9,656 bases of DNA from positions 1 through 9,656 of the forward strand of contig CAYHEK010000059.1 of the NCBI GenBank assembly GCA_964355545.1. Reading direction: 5' to 3'. Source of the stretch: JAPLGE01 sp964355545. GTDB taxonomy: Bacteria > Bipolaricaulota > Bipolaricaulia > UBA7950 > UBA9294. Below are positions 1-6,367 of the stretch, piece by piece. Made by a program: the position numbers and the translations under genes. The notes below the pieces were generated by a model. The model searched no databases and had not been told where the DNA came from. It was given only the letters and a program-made list of their open reading frames with translations. Within the stretch, counting starts at the first letter, position 1. The number at the start of each line of letters is the position of its first letter.

Positions 1-21
1 GACCCCTCTTCGGGCGCGAAC

Positions 22-54
22 TTGTCAGGAGAGATCCGGATGTGTATCCTGACA
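22..54 (+). promoter_or_regulatory. Putative sigma70-type promoter with overlapping operator-like inverted repeat
   Basis: TTGTCA at 22-27 and TATCCT at 45-50 are separated by exactly 17 bases, a good housekeeping-sigma arrangement. A perfect 8-bp inverted repeat, TGTCAGGA (23-30) and TCCTGACA (47-54), lies over both hexamers. Its loop holds a second palindrome, ATCCGGAT (34-41). A repressor bound here would block both hexamers, so this looks like a regulated promoter for the protease gene starting at 195. The hairpin could instead be the 3' end of an upstream gene outside the window, but no T-tract follows it. The regulator is unknown. Confidence 0.5.
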
Positions 55-97
55 GAGCTCGTAGTAGTGCTCACATGTCCTTCGTCGCACACGTCGC

Positions 98-165
98 CTG
101 CCCGGAACGCCTCCATGCTTACCTCCTCGGTCGCAACGCTTCCCCTTCGGTCGCCCTCCGGGCAG
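98..165 (+). promoter_or_regulatory. Structured 5' leader element closed by a 9-bp inverted repeat
   Basis: CTGCCCGGA at 98-106 is perfectly complementary to TCCGGGCAG at 157-165, enclosing 50 bases. Inside is a direct repeat, CGGTCGC, at 129-135 and 148-154. If the promoter at 22-50 is used, this lies in an untranslated leader of about 140 nt and ends about 15 bases before the Shine-Dalgarno of the gene at 195. That is a typical position for a translation-controlling structure. I do not recognise a known riboswitch class, so this may be only a fortuitous stem in GC-rich DNA. Confidence 0.3.
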
Positions 166-194
166 AAGAAACGAGCAAGAGGGAGGTGGTCGAG

Positions 195-1499
195 GTGAAT
201 GGGAGGAGTGTGGTTGTTGCACTTCTAGTGGCATCACTCGTGGGGGTCGGCCTGTTCGCGCAGAAGGTCACTGTTCTGCCGGTCGTCCCGCTTCTCGTGC
301 TCGCGCCGACGCACTACCTGAGCGGGAATGGGGCCTCGCAGGAGGCCGTCCTCGGCACGGACAAGGGGGAGCAGAAGACCCAATTCCAAGGCGCAATCGA
401 GCTCCAAGTGTGGGCATCGGGGACGGAGATCACGCGCATTGCTCTCTCGGGCCTGAACCTCGTGAGCAAGGGCGTGGAGACTGGGAACGGGCCCTCCGGG
501 ACCCTCGGCCTGATGCTCGGGCCGTCTTCGGTTCAGCTCACGTACGATCCGCGCACGGGTGCCGTGAGTGGCGAGCTCGAGATGATCCTGCACTACGAGC
601 TCATCAACCGCCTGCGAGGGTTCCAGAAACAGGAGTGCCGCGGTGAGTGCGACGCCTTTGTGCCGTACACGCAGCGGATGGTCGGGAAGCTCTCGGCTCG
701 ATTCGCAAAGCCGTTGACCCCATCGCCGGAGGGGCGGGTCGACCTCACCGGGGAAGTGAGCTTCGACCTCAAGTCGGAAGACGTGACGCTCGTGAAGAGC
801 GCGAAGTACACGTTCAACTGGGGGGTGAACTGGACTCTCTACCGGCCTGCGGTGGTCCTCAAGATCCAGCCCGTGTTTGTGGGAACGGGACCTTCCGATC
901 CGAACGCGACGGGGAAGAACTTCAACACTCTGATGAACTACGCCCGCACGCTGTGGAACAAGTGCGGCACGGTGCGCTGTGTCGTGTTCAGCGTCAACTC
1001 GCCGATCTACGTCAACAACAACGCGTACAAGGTCCTCGATAACGAAGCGGAGGCAACGGCGTTCATGGCGGAGGTGAATGTCCCGGACGCTGTCGAGGTC
1101 TTCATCGCCGAGCGGATGGCGACGAGCCTCACCTGCTCCTGGGGAGGGGGGGCGTGCTGGTCGTCAGGCACGGCGTCGGCCCAAGTCGTGAGCTCAGACC
1201 AGCAGCTCGCCGTGCCCTGTAGTTGCCCGTGCCCAAGCTACTGCCCGTGTGGCCCCTGCCAGTGCGGTGTGGTGAACTACTACCACCTCGCCCACGAGCT
1301 CGGGCACGCGCTGAACCTCGCCCATCCCGGGCCACCCGGATCCCTCGCCGCGAGCTCCGCGACTTCGAACCTGGAGCCGAGCGGCTTCTGCTGCGATAAC
1401 CCGAGCCTGCAGAGCGCTCAGAACTGCCGCAACGCCGGAAACCCCCTGCTCACCTTTGGACTCAGCCTCTGCAAGGGAAGCCCGGAGATCATGGATTAG
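195..1499 (+). CDS. Secreted zinc metalloprotease-like protein (HExxHxxNxxH), cysteine-rich
   Basis: Predicted exported protein of 434 residues. The frame is open from position 42, but GTG at 195 is the likely start. It is preceded by GGGAGGTGG (181-189), and it puts a signal peptide at the N-terminus: Arg4, hydrophobic residues 6-21, possible cleavage after FA22. The zinc site is HELGHALNLAH at residues 367-377, with His367, His371 and His377 as likely ligands and Glu368 as catalytic base. This matches the metzincin pattern with Asn in place of the usual Gly. The protein ends PEIMD, and Met433 could be the metzincin Met-turn. Residues 342-357 (CSCPCPSYCPCGPCQC) hold seven cysteines just before the zinc site. 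Residues 30-330 look like beta-rich extracellular sequence, with no family I recognise. It is probably monocistronic. Peptidase activity is inferred from the motif only. Confidence 0.8.
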   Translation: MNGRSVVVALLVASLVGVGLFAQKVTVLPVVPLLVLAPTHYLSGNGASQEAVLGTDKGEQKTQFQGAIELQVWASGTEITRIALSGLNLVSKGVETGNGPSGTLGLMLGPSSVQLTYDPRTGAVSGELEMILHYELINRLRGFQKQECRGECDAFVPYTQRMVGKLSARFAKPLTPSPEGRVDLTGEVSFDLKSEDVTLVKSAKYTFNWGVNWTLYRPAVVLKIQPVFVGTGPSDPNATGKNFNTLMNYARTLWNKCGTVRCVVFSVNSPIYVNNNAYKVLDNEAEATAFMAEVNVPDAVEVFIAERMATSLTCSWGGGACWSSGTASAQVVSSDQQLAVPCSCPCPSYCPCGPCQCGVVNYYHLAHELGHALNLAHPGPPGSLAASSATSNLEPSGFCCDNPSLQSAQNCRNAGNPLLTFGLSLCKGSPEIMD

Positions 1500-1524
1500 G
1501 GGAAGAGCGCTTGCGTTTTCCACT

Positions 1525-1550
1525 GCGAGGGGAGCTCCGCCTCCCCTCGC
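1525..1550 (+). terminator. Strong hairpin after the metalloprotease gene
   Basis: GCGAGGGGAG (1525-1534) pairs perfectly with CTCCCCTCGC (1541-1550) across a 6-base loop, 25 bases after the stop codon at 1499. The downstream sequence (TCGTCTTCCTCTCG) is pyrimidine-rich but has no clean T-run. It is therefore a plausible but imperfect intrinsic terminator, or a 3'-end stabilising stem. Confidence 0.55.
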
Positions 1551-1619
1551 TCGTCTTCCTCTCGCCTCCTCCAGAGTCCGGCGCCCGATTCCGCCGCTTG
1601 CCTGGCGTCTCGCTGCCGC

Positions 1620-1682
1620 GTCAGGCAATGAGTCTGCCGGACAGAGGCGCCCCCATCATCCCTGCGAAATCCGATCGTAGAC
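1620..1682 (+). repeat. Dispersed intergenic repeat, copy A (63-bp core)
   Basis: The core runs from GTCAGG to GTAGAC and contains the 11-mer GTCTGCCGGAC (1632-1642). By eye it matches copy C (7648-7710, opposite strand) at 48 of 63 positions without gaps. It matches copy B (6221-6284) less well. The left flank shared by B and C is not recognisable here, so copy A looks like a shorter or more decayed member. Its right end abuts the -35 region of the esterase promoter. Confidence 0.75.
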
Positions 1683-1706
1683 CCTCCCGCTTTTCCAGGC
1701 TACACT
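1678..1706 (+). promoter_or_regulatory. Putative promoter of the esterase gene
   Basis: TAGACC (1678-1683), a 17-base spacer and TACACT (1701-1706) form a weak-to-moderate sigma70-like promoter. A start near 1713 would give a very short leader that begins about at the AAGGAGG ribosome site (1713-1719). The -35 hexamer is made of the last bases of repeat copy A, so the repeat may supply part of the promoter. Confidence 0.4.
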
Positions 1707-1723
1707 CCCCGTAAGGAGGTCTT

Positions 1724-2686
1724 ATGAGAAGAGTCTCGGTCCGAGTCGGCCTCGTCTCGCTCGCGTTTCTTCTCTGTGCGGGCGGGACGCCCGTCTTGGT
1801 GTCCTGCACGCAAGAGACTCCCCCGAGCACGAGCGAGCCCGAGCTGCGCTTCGGGCACATCGTCTGGAACGGCCTCGAGCGGACGTTCGCCACCTACGCC
1901 CCGGCGAACCTGGCGGACCCAGCTCCGCTCGTCTTCGTGCTTCACGGCGGGTCGAGCAGCGCAAACGGCGTTTGGAACGGGGATGACGGCCGCTCGTGGA
2001 AGGCCCTCGCCGACGAGCACGGGTTTCTCCTCGTCCTCCCGGAGGGGCGCTCCGATCCGGGCGACCCCGACCAGCACCACTGGAACGATTGCCGCACCGA
2101 CCTCAACAACGCGGACGCCATCTCGGCGGAGGACGACGTCGGCTTCATCGCCCGCCTCATCGACCTCGCGGCGGCACGCGTCGCCATCGACCCGTCGCGG
2201 ATCTACGTCACCGGGGCCTCGAACGGAGGGATGATGACCTATCGCCTGGCGATGCAGCTCGGAGAAACGCTCGCCGCCGCGGCAGCGATCATCGCCAATC
2301 TGCCCGACCCATCGGAGTGCCCGTTTGAGGCGGAGCCGATCCCAATCCTCATCATGAACGGCACCGCGGATCCTGTCATTCCCTACAACGGCGGCTGTGT
2401 AGCAGGCGTCGCCTGTGATCGGGGCAGCGTCCGCTCGACGGAGGCGACCGTCGCCTTCTGGGTCGACGTGAACGGTGCCTCCTCGGTCCCGGAAGAGGTC
2501 GCCCTGCCGGACACCGTGCCCTCGGACCACTCGACGGTCACCGTGTTCAGCTACCGTGGTGGAGCGTCTGGGAAGGACGTCGTCTTCTACAAGATCGACG
2601 GCGCCGGGCACAGCATACCGGGCCCAGACCCGATTTCAATCTCGGTGGAACGCGTGGCCGGACCGAAGAACCGCGACATCGACGCC
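1724..2686 (+). CDS. Lipoprotein esterase, LpqC / PHB-depolymerase / feruloyl esterase family (3' end lost in gap)
   Basis: Alpha/beta-hydrolase of the COG3509-type group, which cleaves polyhydroxyalkanoate or hydroxycinnamoyl ester bonds. It probably acts as a surface-anchored lipoprotein: the N-terminus has a basic Arg2-Arg3, a hydrophobic segment and the lipobox LVSC with Cys28. An ideal AAGGAGG (1713-1719) fixes the ATG. The triad is visible: Ser166 in GASNGG, Asp216 in NGTADP and His296 in GAGHS. HGG at about residue 75 is the likely oxyanion-hole region. The sequence stops at the assembly gap after IDA (residue 321). Family members usually end shortly after a segment like this, so probably only about 10-15 residues are missing. 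The gene converges on the ABC permease across the gap. The substrate (PHB, cinnamoyl ester or other) cannot be decided from sequence. Confidence 0.9.
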
Positions 2687-2786
2687 NNNNNNNNNNNNNN
2701 NNNNNNNNNNNNNNNNNNNNNNNNNNNNNNNNNNNNNNNNNNNNNNNNNNNNNNNNNNNNNNNNNNNNNNNNNNNNNNNNNNNNNN
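2687..2786. other. Assembly gap (100 N)
   Basis: Exactly 100 unknown bases, the usual placeholder for a scaffold join of unknown size. It cuts the 3' ends of two convergent genes, the esterase on the left and the ABC permease on the right. The coding sequence expected to be missing from both ends is longer than 100 bases, so the true gap is probably larger. Confidence 0.98.
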
Positions 2787-3419
2787 GAGCAGGGTGTTGA
2801 CCGGAGTGAGCGGCAGGGCCCTCGCGATTGGCTGGAGCCAGGCAGGCAGGATGGCGATCGGCAGGAAGAACTCGGAGAGCATGATCATCGGCATGTACAT
2901 CGACCAGATGATGATGTTCGCCGAGCGAAACGACCGGGCGATGCTGCCCACGGCGCTGCCGATGGCGAAGAAGGTGACCATGCCCAGCACGGTCACCCCG
3001 CCGAACGCGACCCAGGATCCGAGAACCTGGACGTTCAAGAAGACCTTGCCGACGGCGAACAGAATGAGGATCCCCACGACCACAAAGGCGAACTGACTCA
3101 TGGAGAAGCTGAGGACCAAGGTCGCGGTCTTGACCGGCGTTACCCTGAGCCTCCGGAGCACGCCGTTCTCCCGGTAGTTCGTCAGCGTCAGGGGCGCACC
3201 GATGAACGAGGCACTGAGGATGACCAGGCCGATGCTTCCGGGGAGAAGGAAACTCGCGTAGTTCAGCCCTTCGTAGCCGGAACCCGGCATCGGTTGGCTG
3301 AAGATGACCGCATTGAAGGCCATCCACAGCGCGGGAAAAGCAAGCGACCAGAAGACCATCAACGGGTCCCTCAGGTTAAGCTTGAACTCGTTCCAGGCGA
3401 GCGCGAGCAGACCCCTCAT
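2787..3419 (-). CDS. ABC-2 type transporter permease (C-terminus lost in gap)
   Basis: Membrane subunit of an ABC-2 exporter, partner of the ATPase encoded immediately upstream. The visible 211 residues begin with a short amphipathic segment and LRDP, then show about five hydrophobic segments (roughly residues 20-40, 58-80, 105-130, 135-160, 168-195). These are the first five of the usual six spans. TNYRENGVLRRLRVTP at about 80-95 is the cytoplasmic coupling-helix motif typical of drug and antibiotic ABC-2 permeases. The last helix and tail, about 35-40 residues by family length, fall in the gap. The start ATG (3419-3417) overlaps the ATPase TGA in an ATGA arrangement, so the two are translationally coupled. 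The substrate is unknown. Confidence 0.9.
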
Positions 3420-4339
3420 TCCCGAAGCTCCCTTCCCGTCAGCGCGAGGAAGACGTCGTCTAGGTTGGGAGCCTCAGTGCGGATGCCGGCGAGCCGGAAT
3501 CCTTCCCGGTCCGCCAGCCGCACCAGCTCCTGGAGCGTCCGGTCCCCGTCCGCGGTGAACAGGGCGAAGCCGCCCTCGACCTTCTCCGCTCGGCTGACCG
3601 CCGGCAGCTTCTCGAACGCGCTCGGAGCGATGTCTTTGCCCTCGACCCGGAACAGCACCTTGGACCCACCGCGGAGGCTCCTGACGAGGTTCTCCGGCGT
3701 GTCCAACGCGATGAACCTCCCGTGGTCGATCACGGCCACCCGGTCGCACAGGTGCTCGGCCTCCTCCATGTAGTGGGTCGTGAGGAAGACGGTCTTCCCG
3801 CGACTGGCTACGTCCTTCACGAGTTCCCACATCGTCCTTCGCGCCTGCGGGTCGAGGCCGGTCGTGATCTCGTCGAAGAAGAGGACCTGCGGATCGCTCA
3901 CCAGGGCAAGCGCGATGGCCACTCGCTGCTTCTGCCCGCCCGAGAGCTTCCGAAAGCGGCTGTTCAGCTTGTCCTCCAAGGAGAGGGTCTTGAGAAGCCC
4001 TTCCGGGTTGGGGAGAGGCCGGCGATAGAGGCTCGCAAACAATCGGACGGCCTCTCTCACCTTGATGTTCGGCTGGATGGAGGTCGTCTGGAGCTGGACG
4101 CCGATCTTCTCCTTCAGCTCCTGGGCCTCCTCCGCAGGATCGAGGCCAAGCACCCGGATCGAACCGCTATCTGGCGTCCTCAGGCTCTCGAGCATCTCGA
4201 TGAGCGTGGTCTTCCCCGCCCCGTTCGGCCCTACGAGGCCGAAGATCTCGCCGTCCTCGACGCGGAAACTGACGTCGTCGACGGCGACGAGATCTCCGTA
4301 GCTCTTCGTAACATGCTCGCACTCAACGATGGCACTCAT
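3416..4339 (-). CDS. ABC transporter ATP-binding protein (drug/antibiotic exporter type, DUF4162-like tail)
   Basis: ATPase subunit of 307 residues that powers the ABC-2 permease encoded next. All motifs are present: Walker A GPNGAGKTT (37-45), Q-loop Gln84, signature LSGGQ (132-136), Walker B LFFDE (153-157), D-loop GLDP (161-164) and switch His189. After residue about 225 there is a C-terminal extension ending in NLDDVFLALTG, as in CcmA/DrrA-type exporters with a DUF4162-like domain. The frame is open far upstream on this strand, but ATG at 4339 is the first start compatible with the conserved N-terminus. Walker B is followed by Ile158 rather than the usual Pro (DEITTGLDP). No Shine-Dalgarno is visible before the ATG, and an extended -10 lies 8 bases upstream, which suggests a leaderless mRNA. 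Confidence 0.95.
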   Translation of the reverse strand: MSAIVECEHVTKSYGDLVAVDDVSFRVEDGEIFGLVGPNGAGKTTLIEMLESLRTPDSGSIRVLGLDPAEEAQELKEKIGVQLQTTSIQPNIKVREAVRLFASLYRRPLPNPEGLLKTLSLEDKLNSRFRKLSGGQKQRVAIALALVSDPQVLFFDEITTGLDPQARRTMWELVKDVASRGKTVFLTTHYMEEAEHLCDRVAVIDHGRFIALDTPENLVRSLRGGSKVLFRVEGKDIAPSAFEKLPAVSRAEKVEGGFALFTADGDRTLQELVRLADREGFRLAGIRTEAPNLDDVFLALTGRELRE

Positions 4340-4347
4340 GGAGCCCG

Positions 4348-4356
4348 ATTCTAGCA
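4348..4356 (-). promoter_or_regulatory. Extended -10 promoter of the ABC exporter operon
   Basis: Read on the minus strand this is TGCTAGAAT, an extended -10 (TGn plus TAGAAT, hexamer 4353-4348). No good -35 lies 17-18 bases upstream, as is common for extended -10 promoters. The A of the ATPase start codon (4339) follows after 8 bases, so transcription should begin at or next to the start codon. Confidence 0.5.
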
Positions 4357-4466
4357 CAGACCTAAGCGGGCATCGAAGGATGACGACGGAAGCCCGCCTT
4401 CTCGTTCCGTGGAGAAAAGAGGGCATGTACCCCTCAAATCCGAAGGGCGCGAACGCGCGGGCCGCC

Positions 4467-4495
4467 TTGCCTCGCCCTTGTCGGCCGGCTATGCT
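4467..4495 (+). promoter_or_regulatory. Putative sigma70-type promoter of the FAD oxidoreductase gene
   Basis: TTGCCT (4467-4472), a 17-base spacer and TATGCT (4490-4495) form a good promoter. A start near 4502 leaves a leader of about 20 nt carrying AAGGAGG (4510-4516) and then GTG at 4523. The promoter is divergent from the ABC exporter within a 183-base intergenic region, so both could share a regulator. No clear operator palindrome was seen. Confidence 0.55.
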
Positions 4496-4522
4496 CGAAG
4501 CCATTCGCGAAGGAGGGGGTCT

Positions 4523-6052
4523 GTGACTGGCAAGGAGAGGTACGAGGAAGGGAAGTCGATCGCCATCATCGGCGGAGGCGTCGCCGGCCTGTGCGCGGGC
4601 TGCTACGCGCAGATGAACGGCTACAACGCCAGGATCTTCGAGATGCACAGCCTCCCTGGAGGCGTCTGCACCGCCTGGACGCGGAACGGCTACACGATCG
4701 ATAGCTGCATCCATTGGCTCGTCGGCTCGGGGCCCGGCCTCGGCTATCACCGGCTGTGGAAGGAAGTCGGCGCGCTCCAGGGGCGGACGATGATCAACCT
4801 CGACGAGTACCTGCGCATCGAGTGCAAAGACGGCCGCGCCCTCATCCTCTACGGCGACGTCGACCGTCTCGAGCGGCACCTCCTCGAGCTGGCTCCGGAG
4901 GACGCAGGAGCGATCCGCGCCCTTACCCGCGCTATCCGCACGTTCACGCGGTTCGACCTCCCCGTCGACAAGGCGCCCGAGCTCTACACGTGGAAAGACA
5001 AACTGGGCATGCTCCGCGCCATACTTCCGTTCGCGAGGCAGTTCATGAAGTGGCGGAGCGTCTCGCTCGCCGACTTCGCCGGGAAGCTCAAGAACCCGTT
5101 CCTGCGAGAGGCCCTCTCCGCCCCTCTCGCCGACGCCCCCGAGTTTCCGATCATCGCGCTCATCATGCCGCTCGCTTGGCTCCACAAGAAGACCGCCGGC
5201 TACCCGGCGGGCGGCTCCCTCCCGTTCGCGCGGGCGATCGAGAAGCGGTTCCTCGACCTGGGCGGTTCAGTTCAGTACCGGGCGCGGGTATCGAAGATCC
5301 TTGTTGAGAAGGACCGCGCCGTGGGTGTGCGGCTCGACGACGGCACCGAGCACCGCGCCCACGTCGTCATCTCCGCCGCCGACGGGCGCACGACGATCTT
5401 TGACATGCTCGGGGGACACTACGTCAGCGAGACGATCAGGGGCTACTACGAGAAGCTCGCCCTGTTCCCGCCGCTCCTATACATTGGCTTGGGCATCGCC
5501 GATCCGCTCAAGGAACTGCCGTCCACCGTCTCGGGGACGAGCTTCCCGCTTGACCCCCCGATTGTGATCGACGGGAAGGAGCGCGACCGTCTGTCGATGA
5601 TGGTCTACAACTTCGATCCCAAGCTCGCGCCGGCGGGGAAGACCGTGCTCGTCGTCTCACTCAACTCCGACTACGACCGCTGGAAGAAGCTAGAAGAGGA
5701 TCCCGAGCGCTACCGGGCGGAGAAGGAGACCGCAGCTGAGAAGGTGATCGAGGCGCTCGAGCAGCGCATCCCCGGCATCCGCGGGAAGGTCGAGATGCGG
5801 GACGTGGCGACGCCGGCGACGTGGGAGCGCTTCACCGGCAACTGGCGCGGGAGCTACGAAGGCTGGTTCCCCAGCGCGAAGATGATTCGGATGCGGATGA
5901 GCAAGACCCTGCCCGGCCTCGAGAACTTCTACATGATCGGCCAGTGGACCACGCCCGGCGGCGGCCTGCCGCCCGCCGTGTCCTCCGGCCGACACGTCAT
6001 CCAGATCCTGTGCAAGAAGGCCGGCCGCAAGTTCGTCGCGACCGAACCGTAG
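4523..6052 (+). CDS. FAD/NAD(P)-dependent oxidoreductase, phytoene desaturase (CrtI) / retinol saturase-like
   Basis: Flavoprotein of 509 residues. An N-terminal Rossmann motif, GGGVAG (17-22), is followed by Glu40, which should bind the FAD ribose. PGGVC at about 45-49 matches the CrtI-family pattern after the dinucleotide fold. The C-terminus carries the family FAD-closing motif GQWTTPGGGLPPAVSSG (473-489). Length fits the CrtI/carotenoid isomerase/retinol saturase group (COG1233-like). These enzymes desaturate, saturate or isomerise polyenes and other lipophilic substrates, and the actual substrate here is unknown. GTG at 4523 is chosen for its AAGGAGG site 6 bases upstream and because the Rossmann fold begins 12 residues later; the open frame back to 4409 has no such support. 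No carotenoid genes (crtB, crtE) are nearby, which argues against a firm carotenoid assignment. It may function with the divergent exporter, but only position suggests this. Confidence 0.85.
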   Translation: MTGKERYEEGKSIAIIGGGVAGLCAGCYAQMNGYNARIFEMHSLPGGVCTAWTRNGYTIDSCIHWLVGSGPGLGYHRLWKEVGALQGRTMINLDEYLRIECKDGRALILYGDVDRLERHLLELAPEDAGAIRALTRAIRTFTRFDLPVDKAPELYTWKDKLGMLRAILPFARQFMKWRSVSLADFAGKLKNPFLREALSAPLADAPEFPIIALIMPLAWLHKKTAGYPAGGSLPFARAIEKRFLDLGGSVQYRARVSKILVEKDRAVGVRLDDGTEHRAHVVISAADGRTTIFDMLGGHYVSETIRGYYEKLALFPPLLYIGLGIADPLKELPSTVSGTSFPLDPPIVIDGKERDRLSMMVYNFDPKLAPAGKTVLVVSLNSDYDRWKKLEEDPERYRAEKETAAEKVIEALEQRIPGIRGKVEMRDVATPATWERFTGNWRGSYEGWFPSAKMIRMRMSKTLPGLENFYMIGQWTTPGGGLPPAVSSGRHVIQILCKKAGRKFVATEP

Positions 6053-6122
6053 AGCGAAGGCGCGCGAGTAGCAGCAGACCAGAGCCGAGGGATCTGTTTG
6101 CGGGACTCCCTGGTTCAGCACC

Positions 6123-6134
6123 ATCCTGAAGGAT
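6123..6134 (+). other. Small hairpin after the FAD oxidoreductase gene
   Basis: ATCCT-GA-AGGAT lies 70 bases after the stop codon at 6052. The stem is short, the loop is only two bases, and there is no T-tract, so this is a poor terminator candidate. The rest of 6053-6154 shows no gene or convincing signal. The other content of the 315-base intergenic region is repeat copy B and the promoter of the next gene. Confidence 0.2.
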
Positions 6135-6154
6135 ACCCTGGATGAGAGAGACGA

Positions 6155-6284
6155 CGGGGCGGCATTTCAAAGTCGAGCAGTGTCCACGAAGGATCTGCGG
6201 ACCCCGGGAGCGACATCCCCGTCAGGAGATCAGTCTGCCGGACAGGAGTCTCCCCCGCCACCTCCTCGTAAAACAATGGTAGAC
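6155..6284 (+). repeat. Dispersed intergenic repeat, copy B (about 130 bp)
   Basis: It runs from CGGGGCG (6155-6161) to GTAGAC (6279-6284). It aligns almost colinearly with copy C (7648-7776) on the opposite strand. Shared blocks include GAGCAGTG (6175-6182), CGGACCCC (6198-6205), CCCCGTCA (6217-6224) and GTCTGCCGGAC (6233-6243). The right half (6221-6284) also aligns with copy A. Copies B and C flank the M6-like gene as inverted repeats. Confidence 0.8.
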
Positions 6285-6298
6285 GCCACACCCCGCAT

Positions 6299-6331
6299 TT
6301 GACCGGAAGCACAAGACGTCCATAATGGACG
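6299..6331 (+). promoter_or_regulatory. Promoter of the M6-like gene with a 15-bp palindrome on its -10
   Basis: TTGACC (6299-6304), a 16-base spacer and CATAAT (6321-6326) form the strongest consensus-like promoter in the window. The -10 is centred in a perfect palindrome, CGTCCATAATGGACG (6317-6331), with 7-bp arms and a central A. That is the size and position of a small repressor operator. A start near 6333 gives a leader of about 35 nt with AAGGAGG at 6356-6362. Confidence 0.6.
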
Positions 6332-6367
6332 CTTCGGTCGGTTCATGGCGAAGTGAAGGAGGCAGAC

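Noticed and set aside
24..60. Fourth copy of the dispersed repeat at the window start (shares GTCAGGAGA and GACAGAG)
   Set aside because: It lacks the GTCTGCCGGAC core, and the short matches are expected by chance at this window size.
42..194. N-terminal extension of the metalloprotease reading frame from the ATG at 42
   Set aside because: It would overlap the promoter and structured leader, has no ribosome site, and hides the signal peptide, while GTG at 195 has a good Shine-Dalgarno.
1700..2611. Long minus-strand ORF antisense to the esterase
   Set aside because: It is a GC-rich shadow frame with low-complexity Arg/Gly/Asp sequence and no ribosome site. The plus-strand esterase has full catalytic motifs.
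4491..4526. 11-codon ORF MLEAIREGGGL overlapping the FAD gene start as GTGA, a possible leader peptide
   Set aside because: Its ATG lies inside the predicted -10 hexamer (4490-4495), upstream of the expected transcription start, so it should not be on the mRNA.
4340..5185. Minus-strand extension of the ABC ATPase frame antisense to the FAD oxidoreductase
   Set aside because: It has no conserved motifs, is antisense to a well-supported gene, and the ABC domain begins right after ATG 4339.
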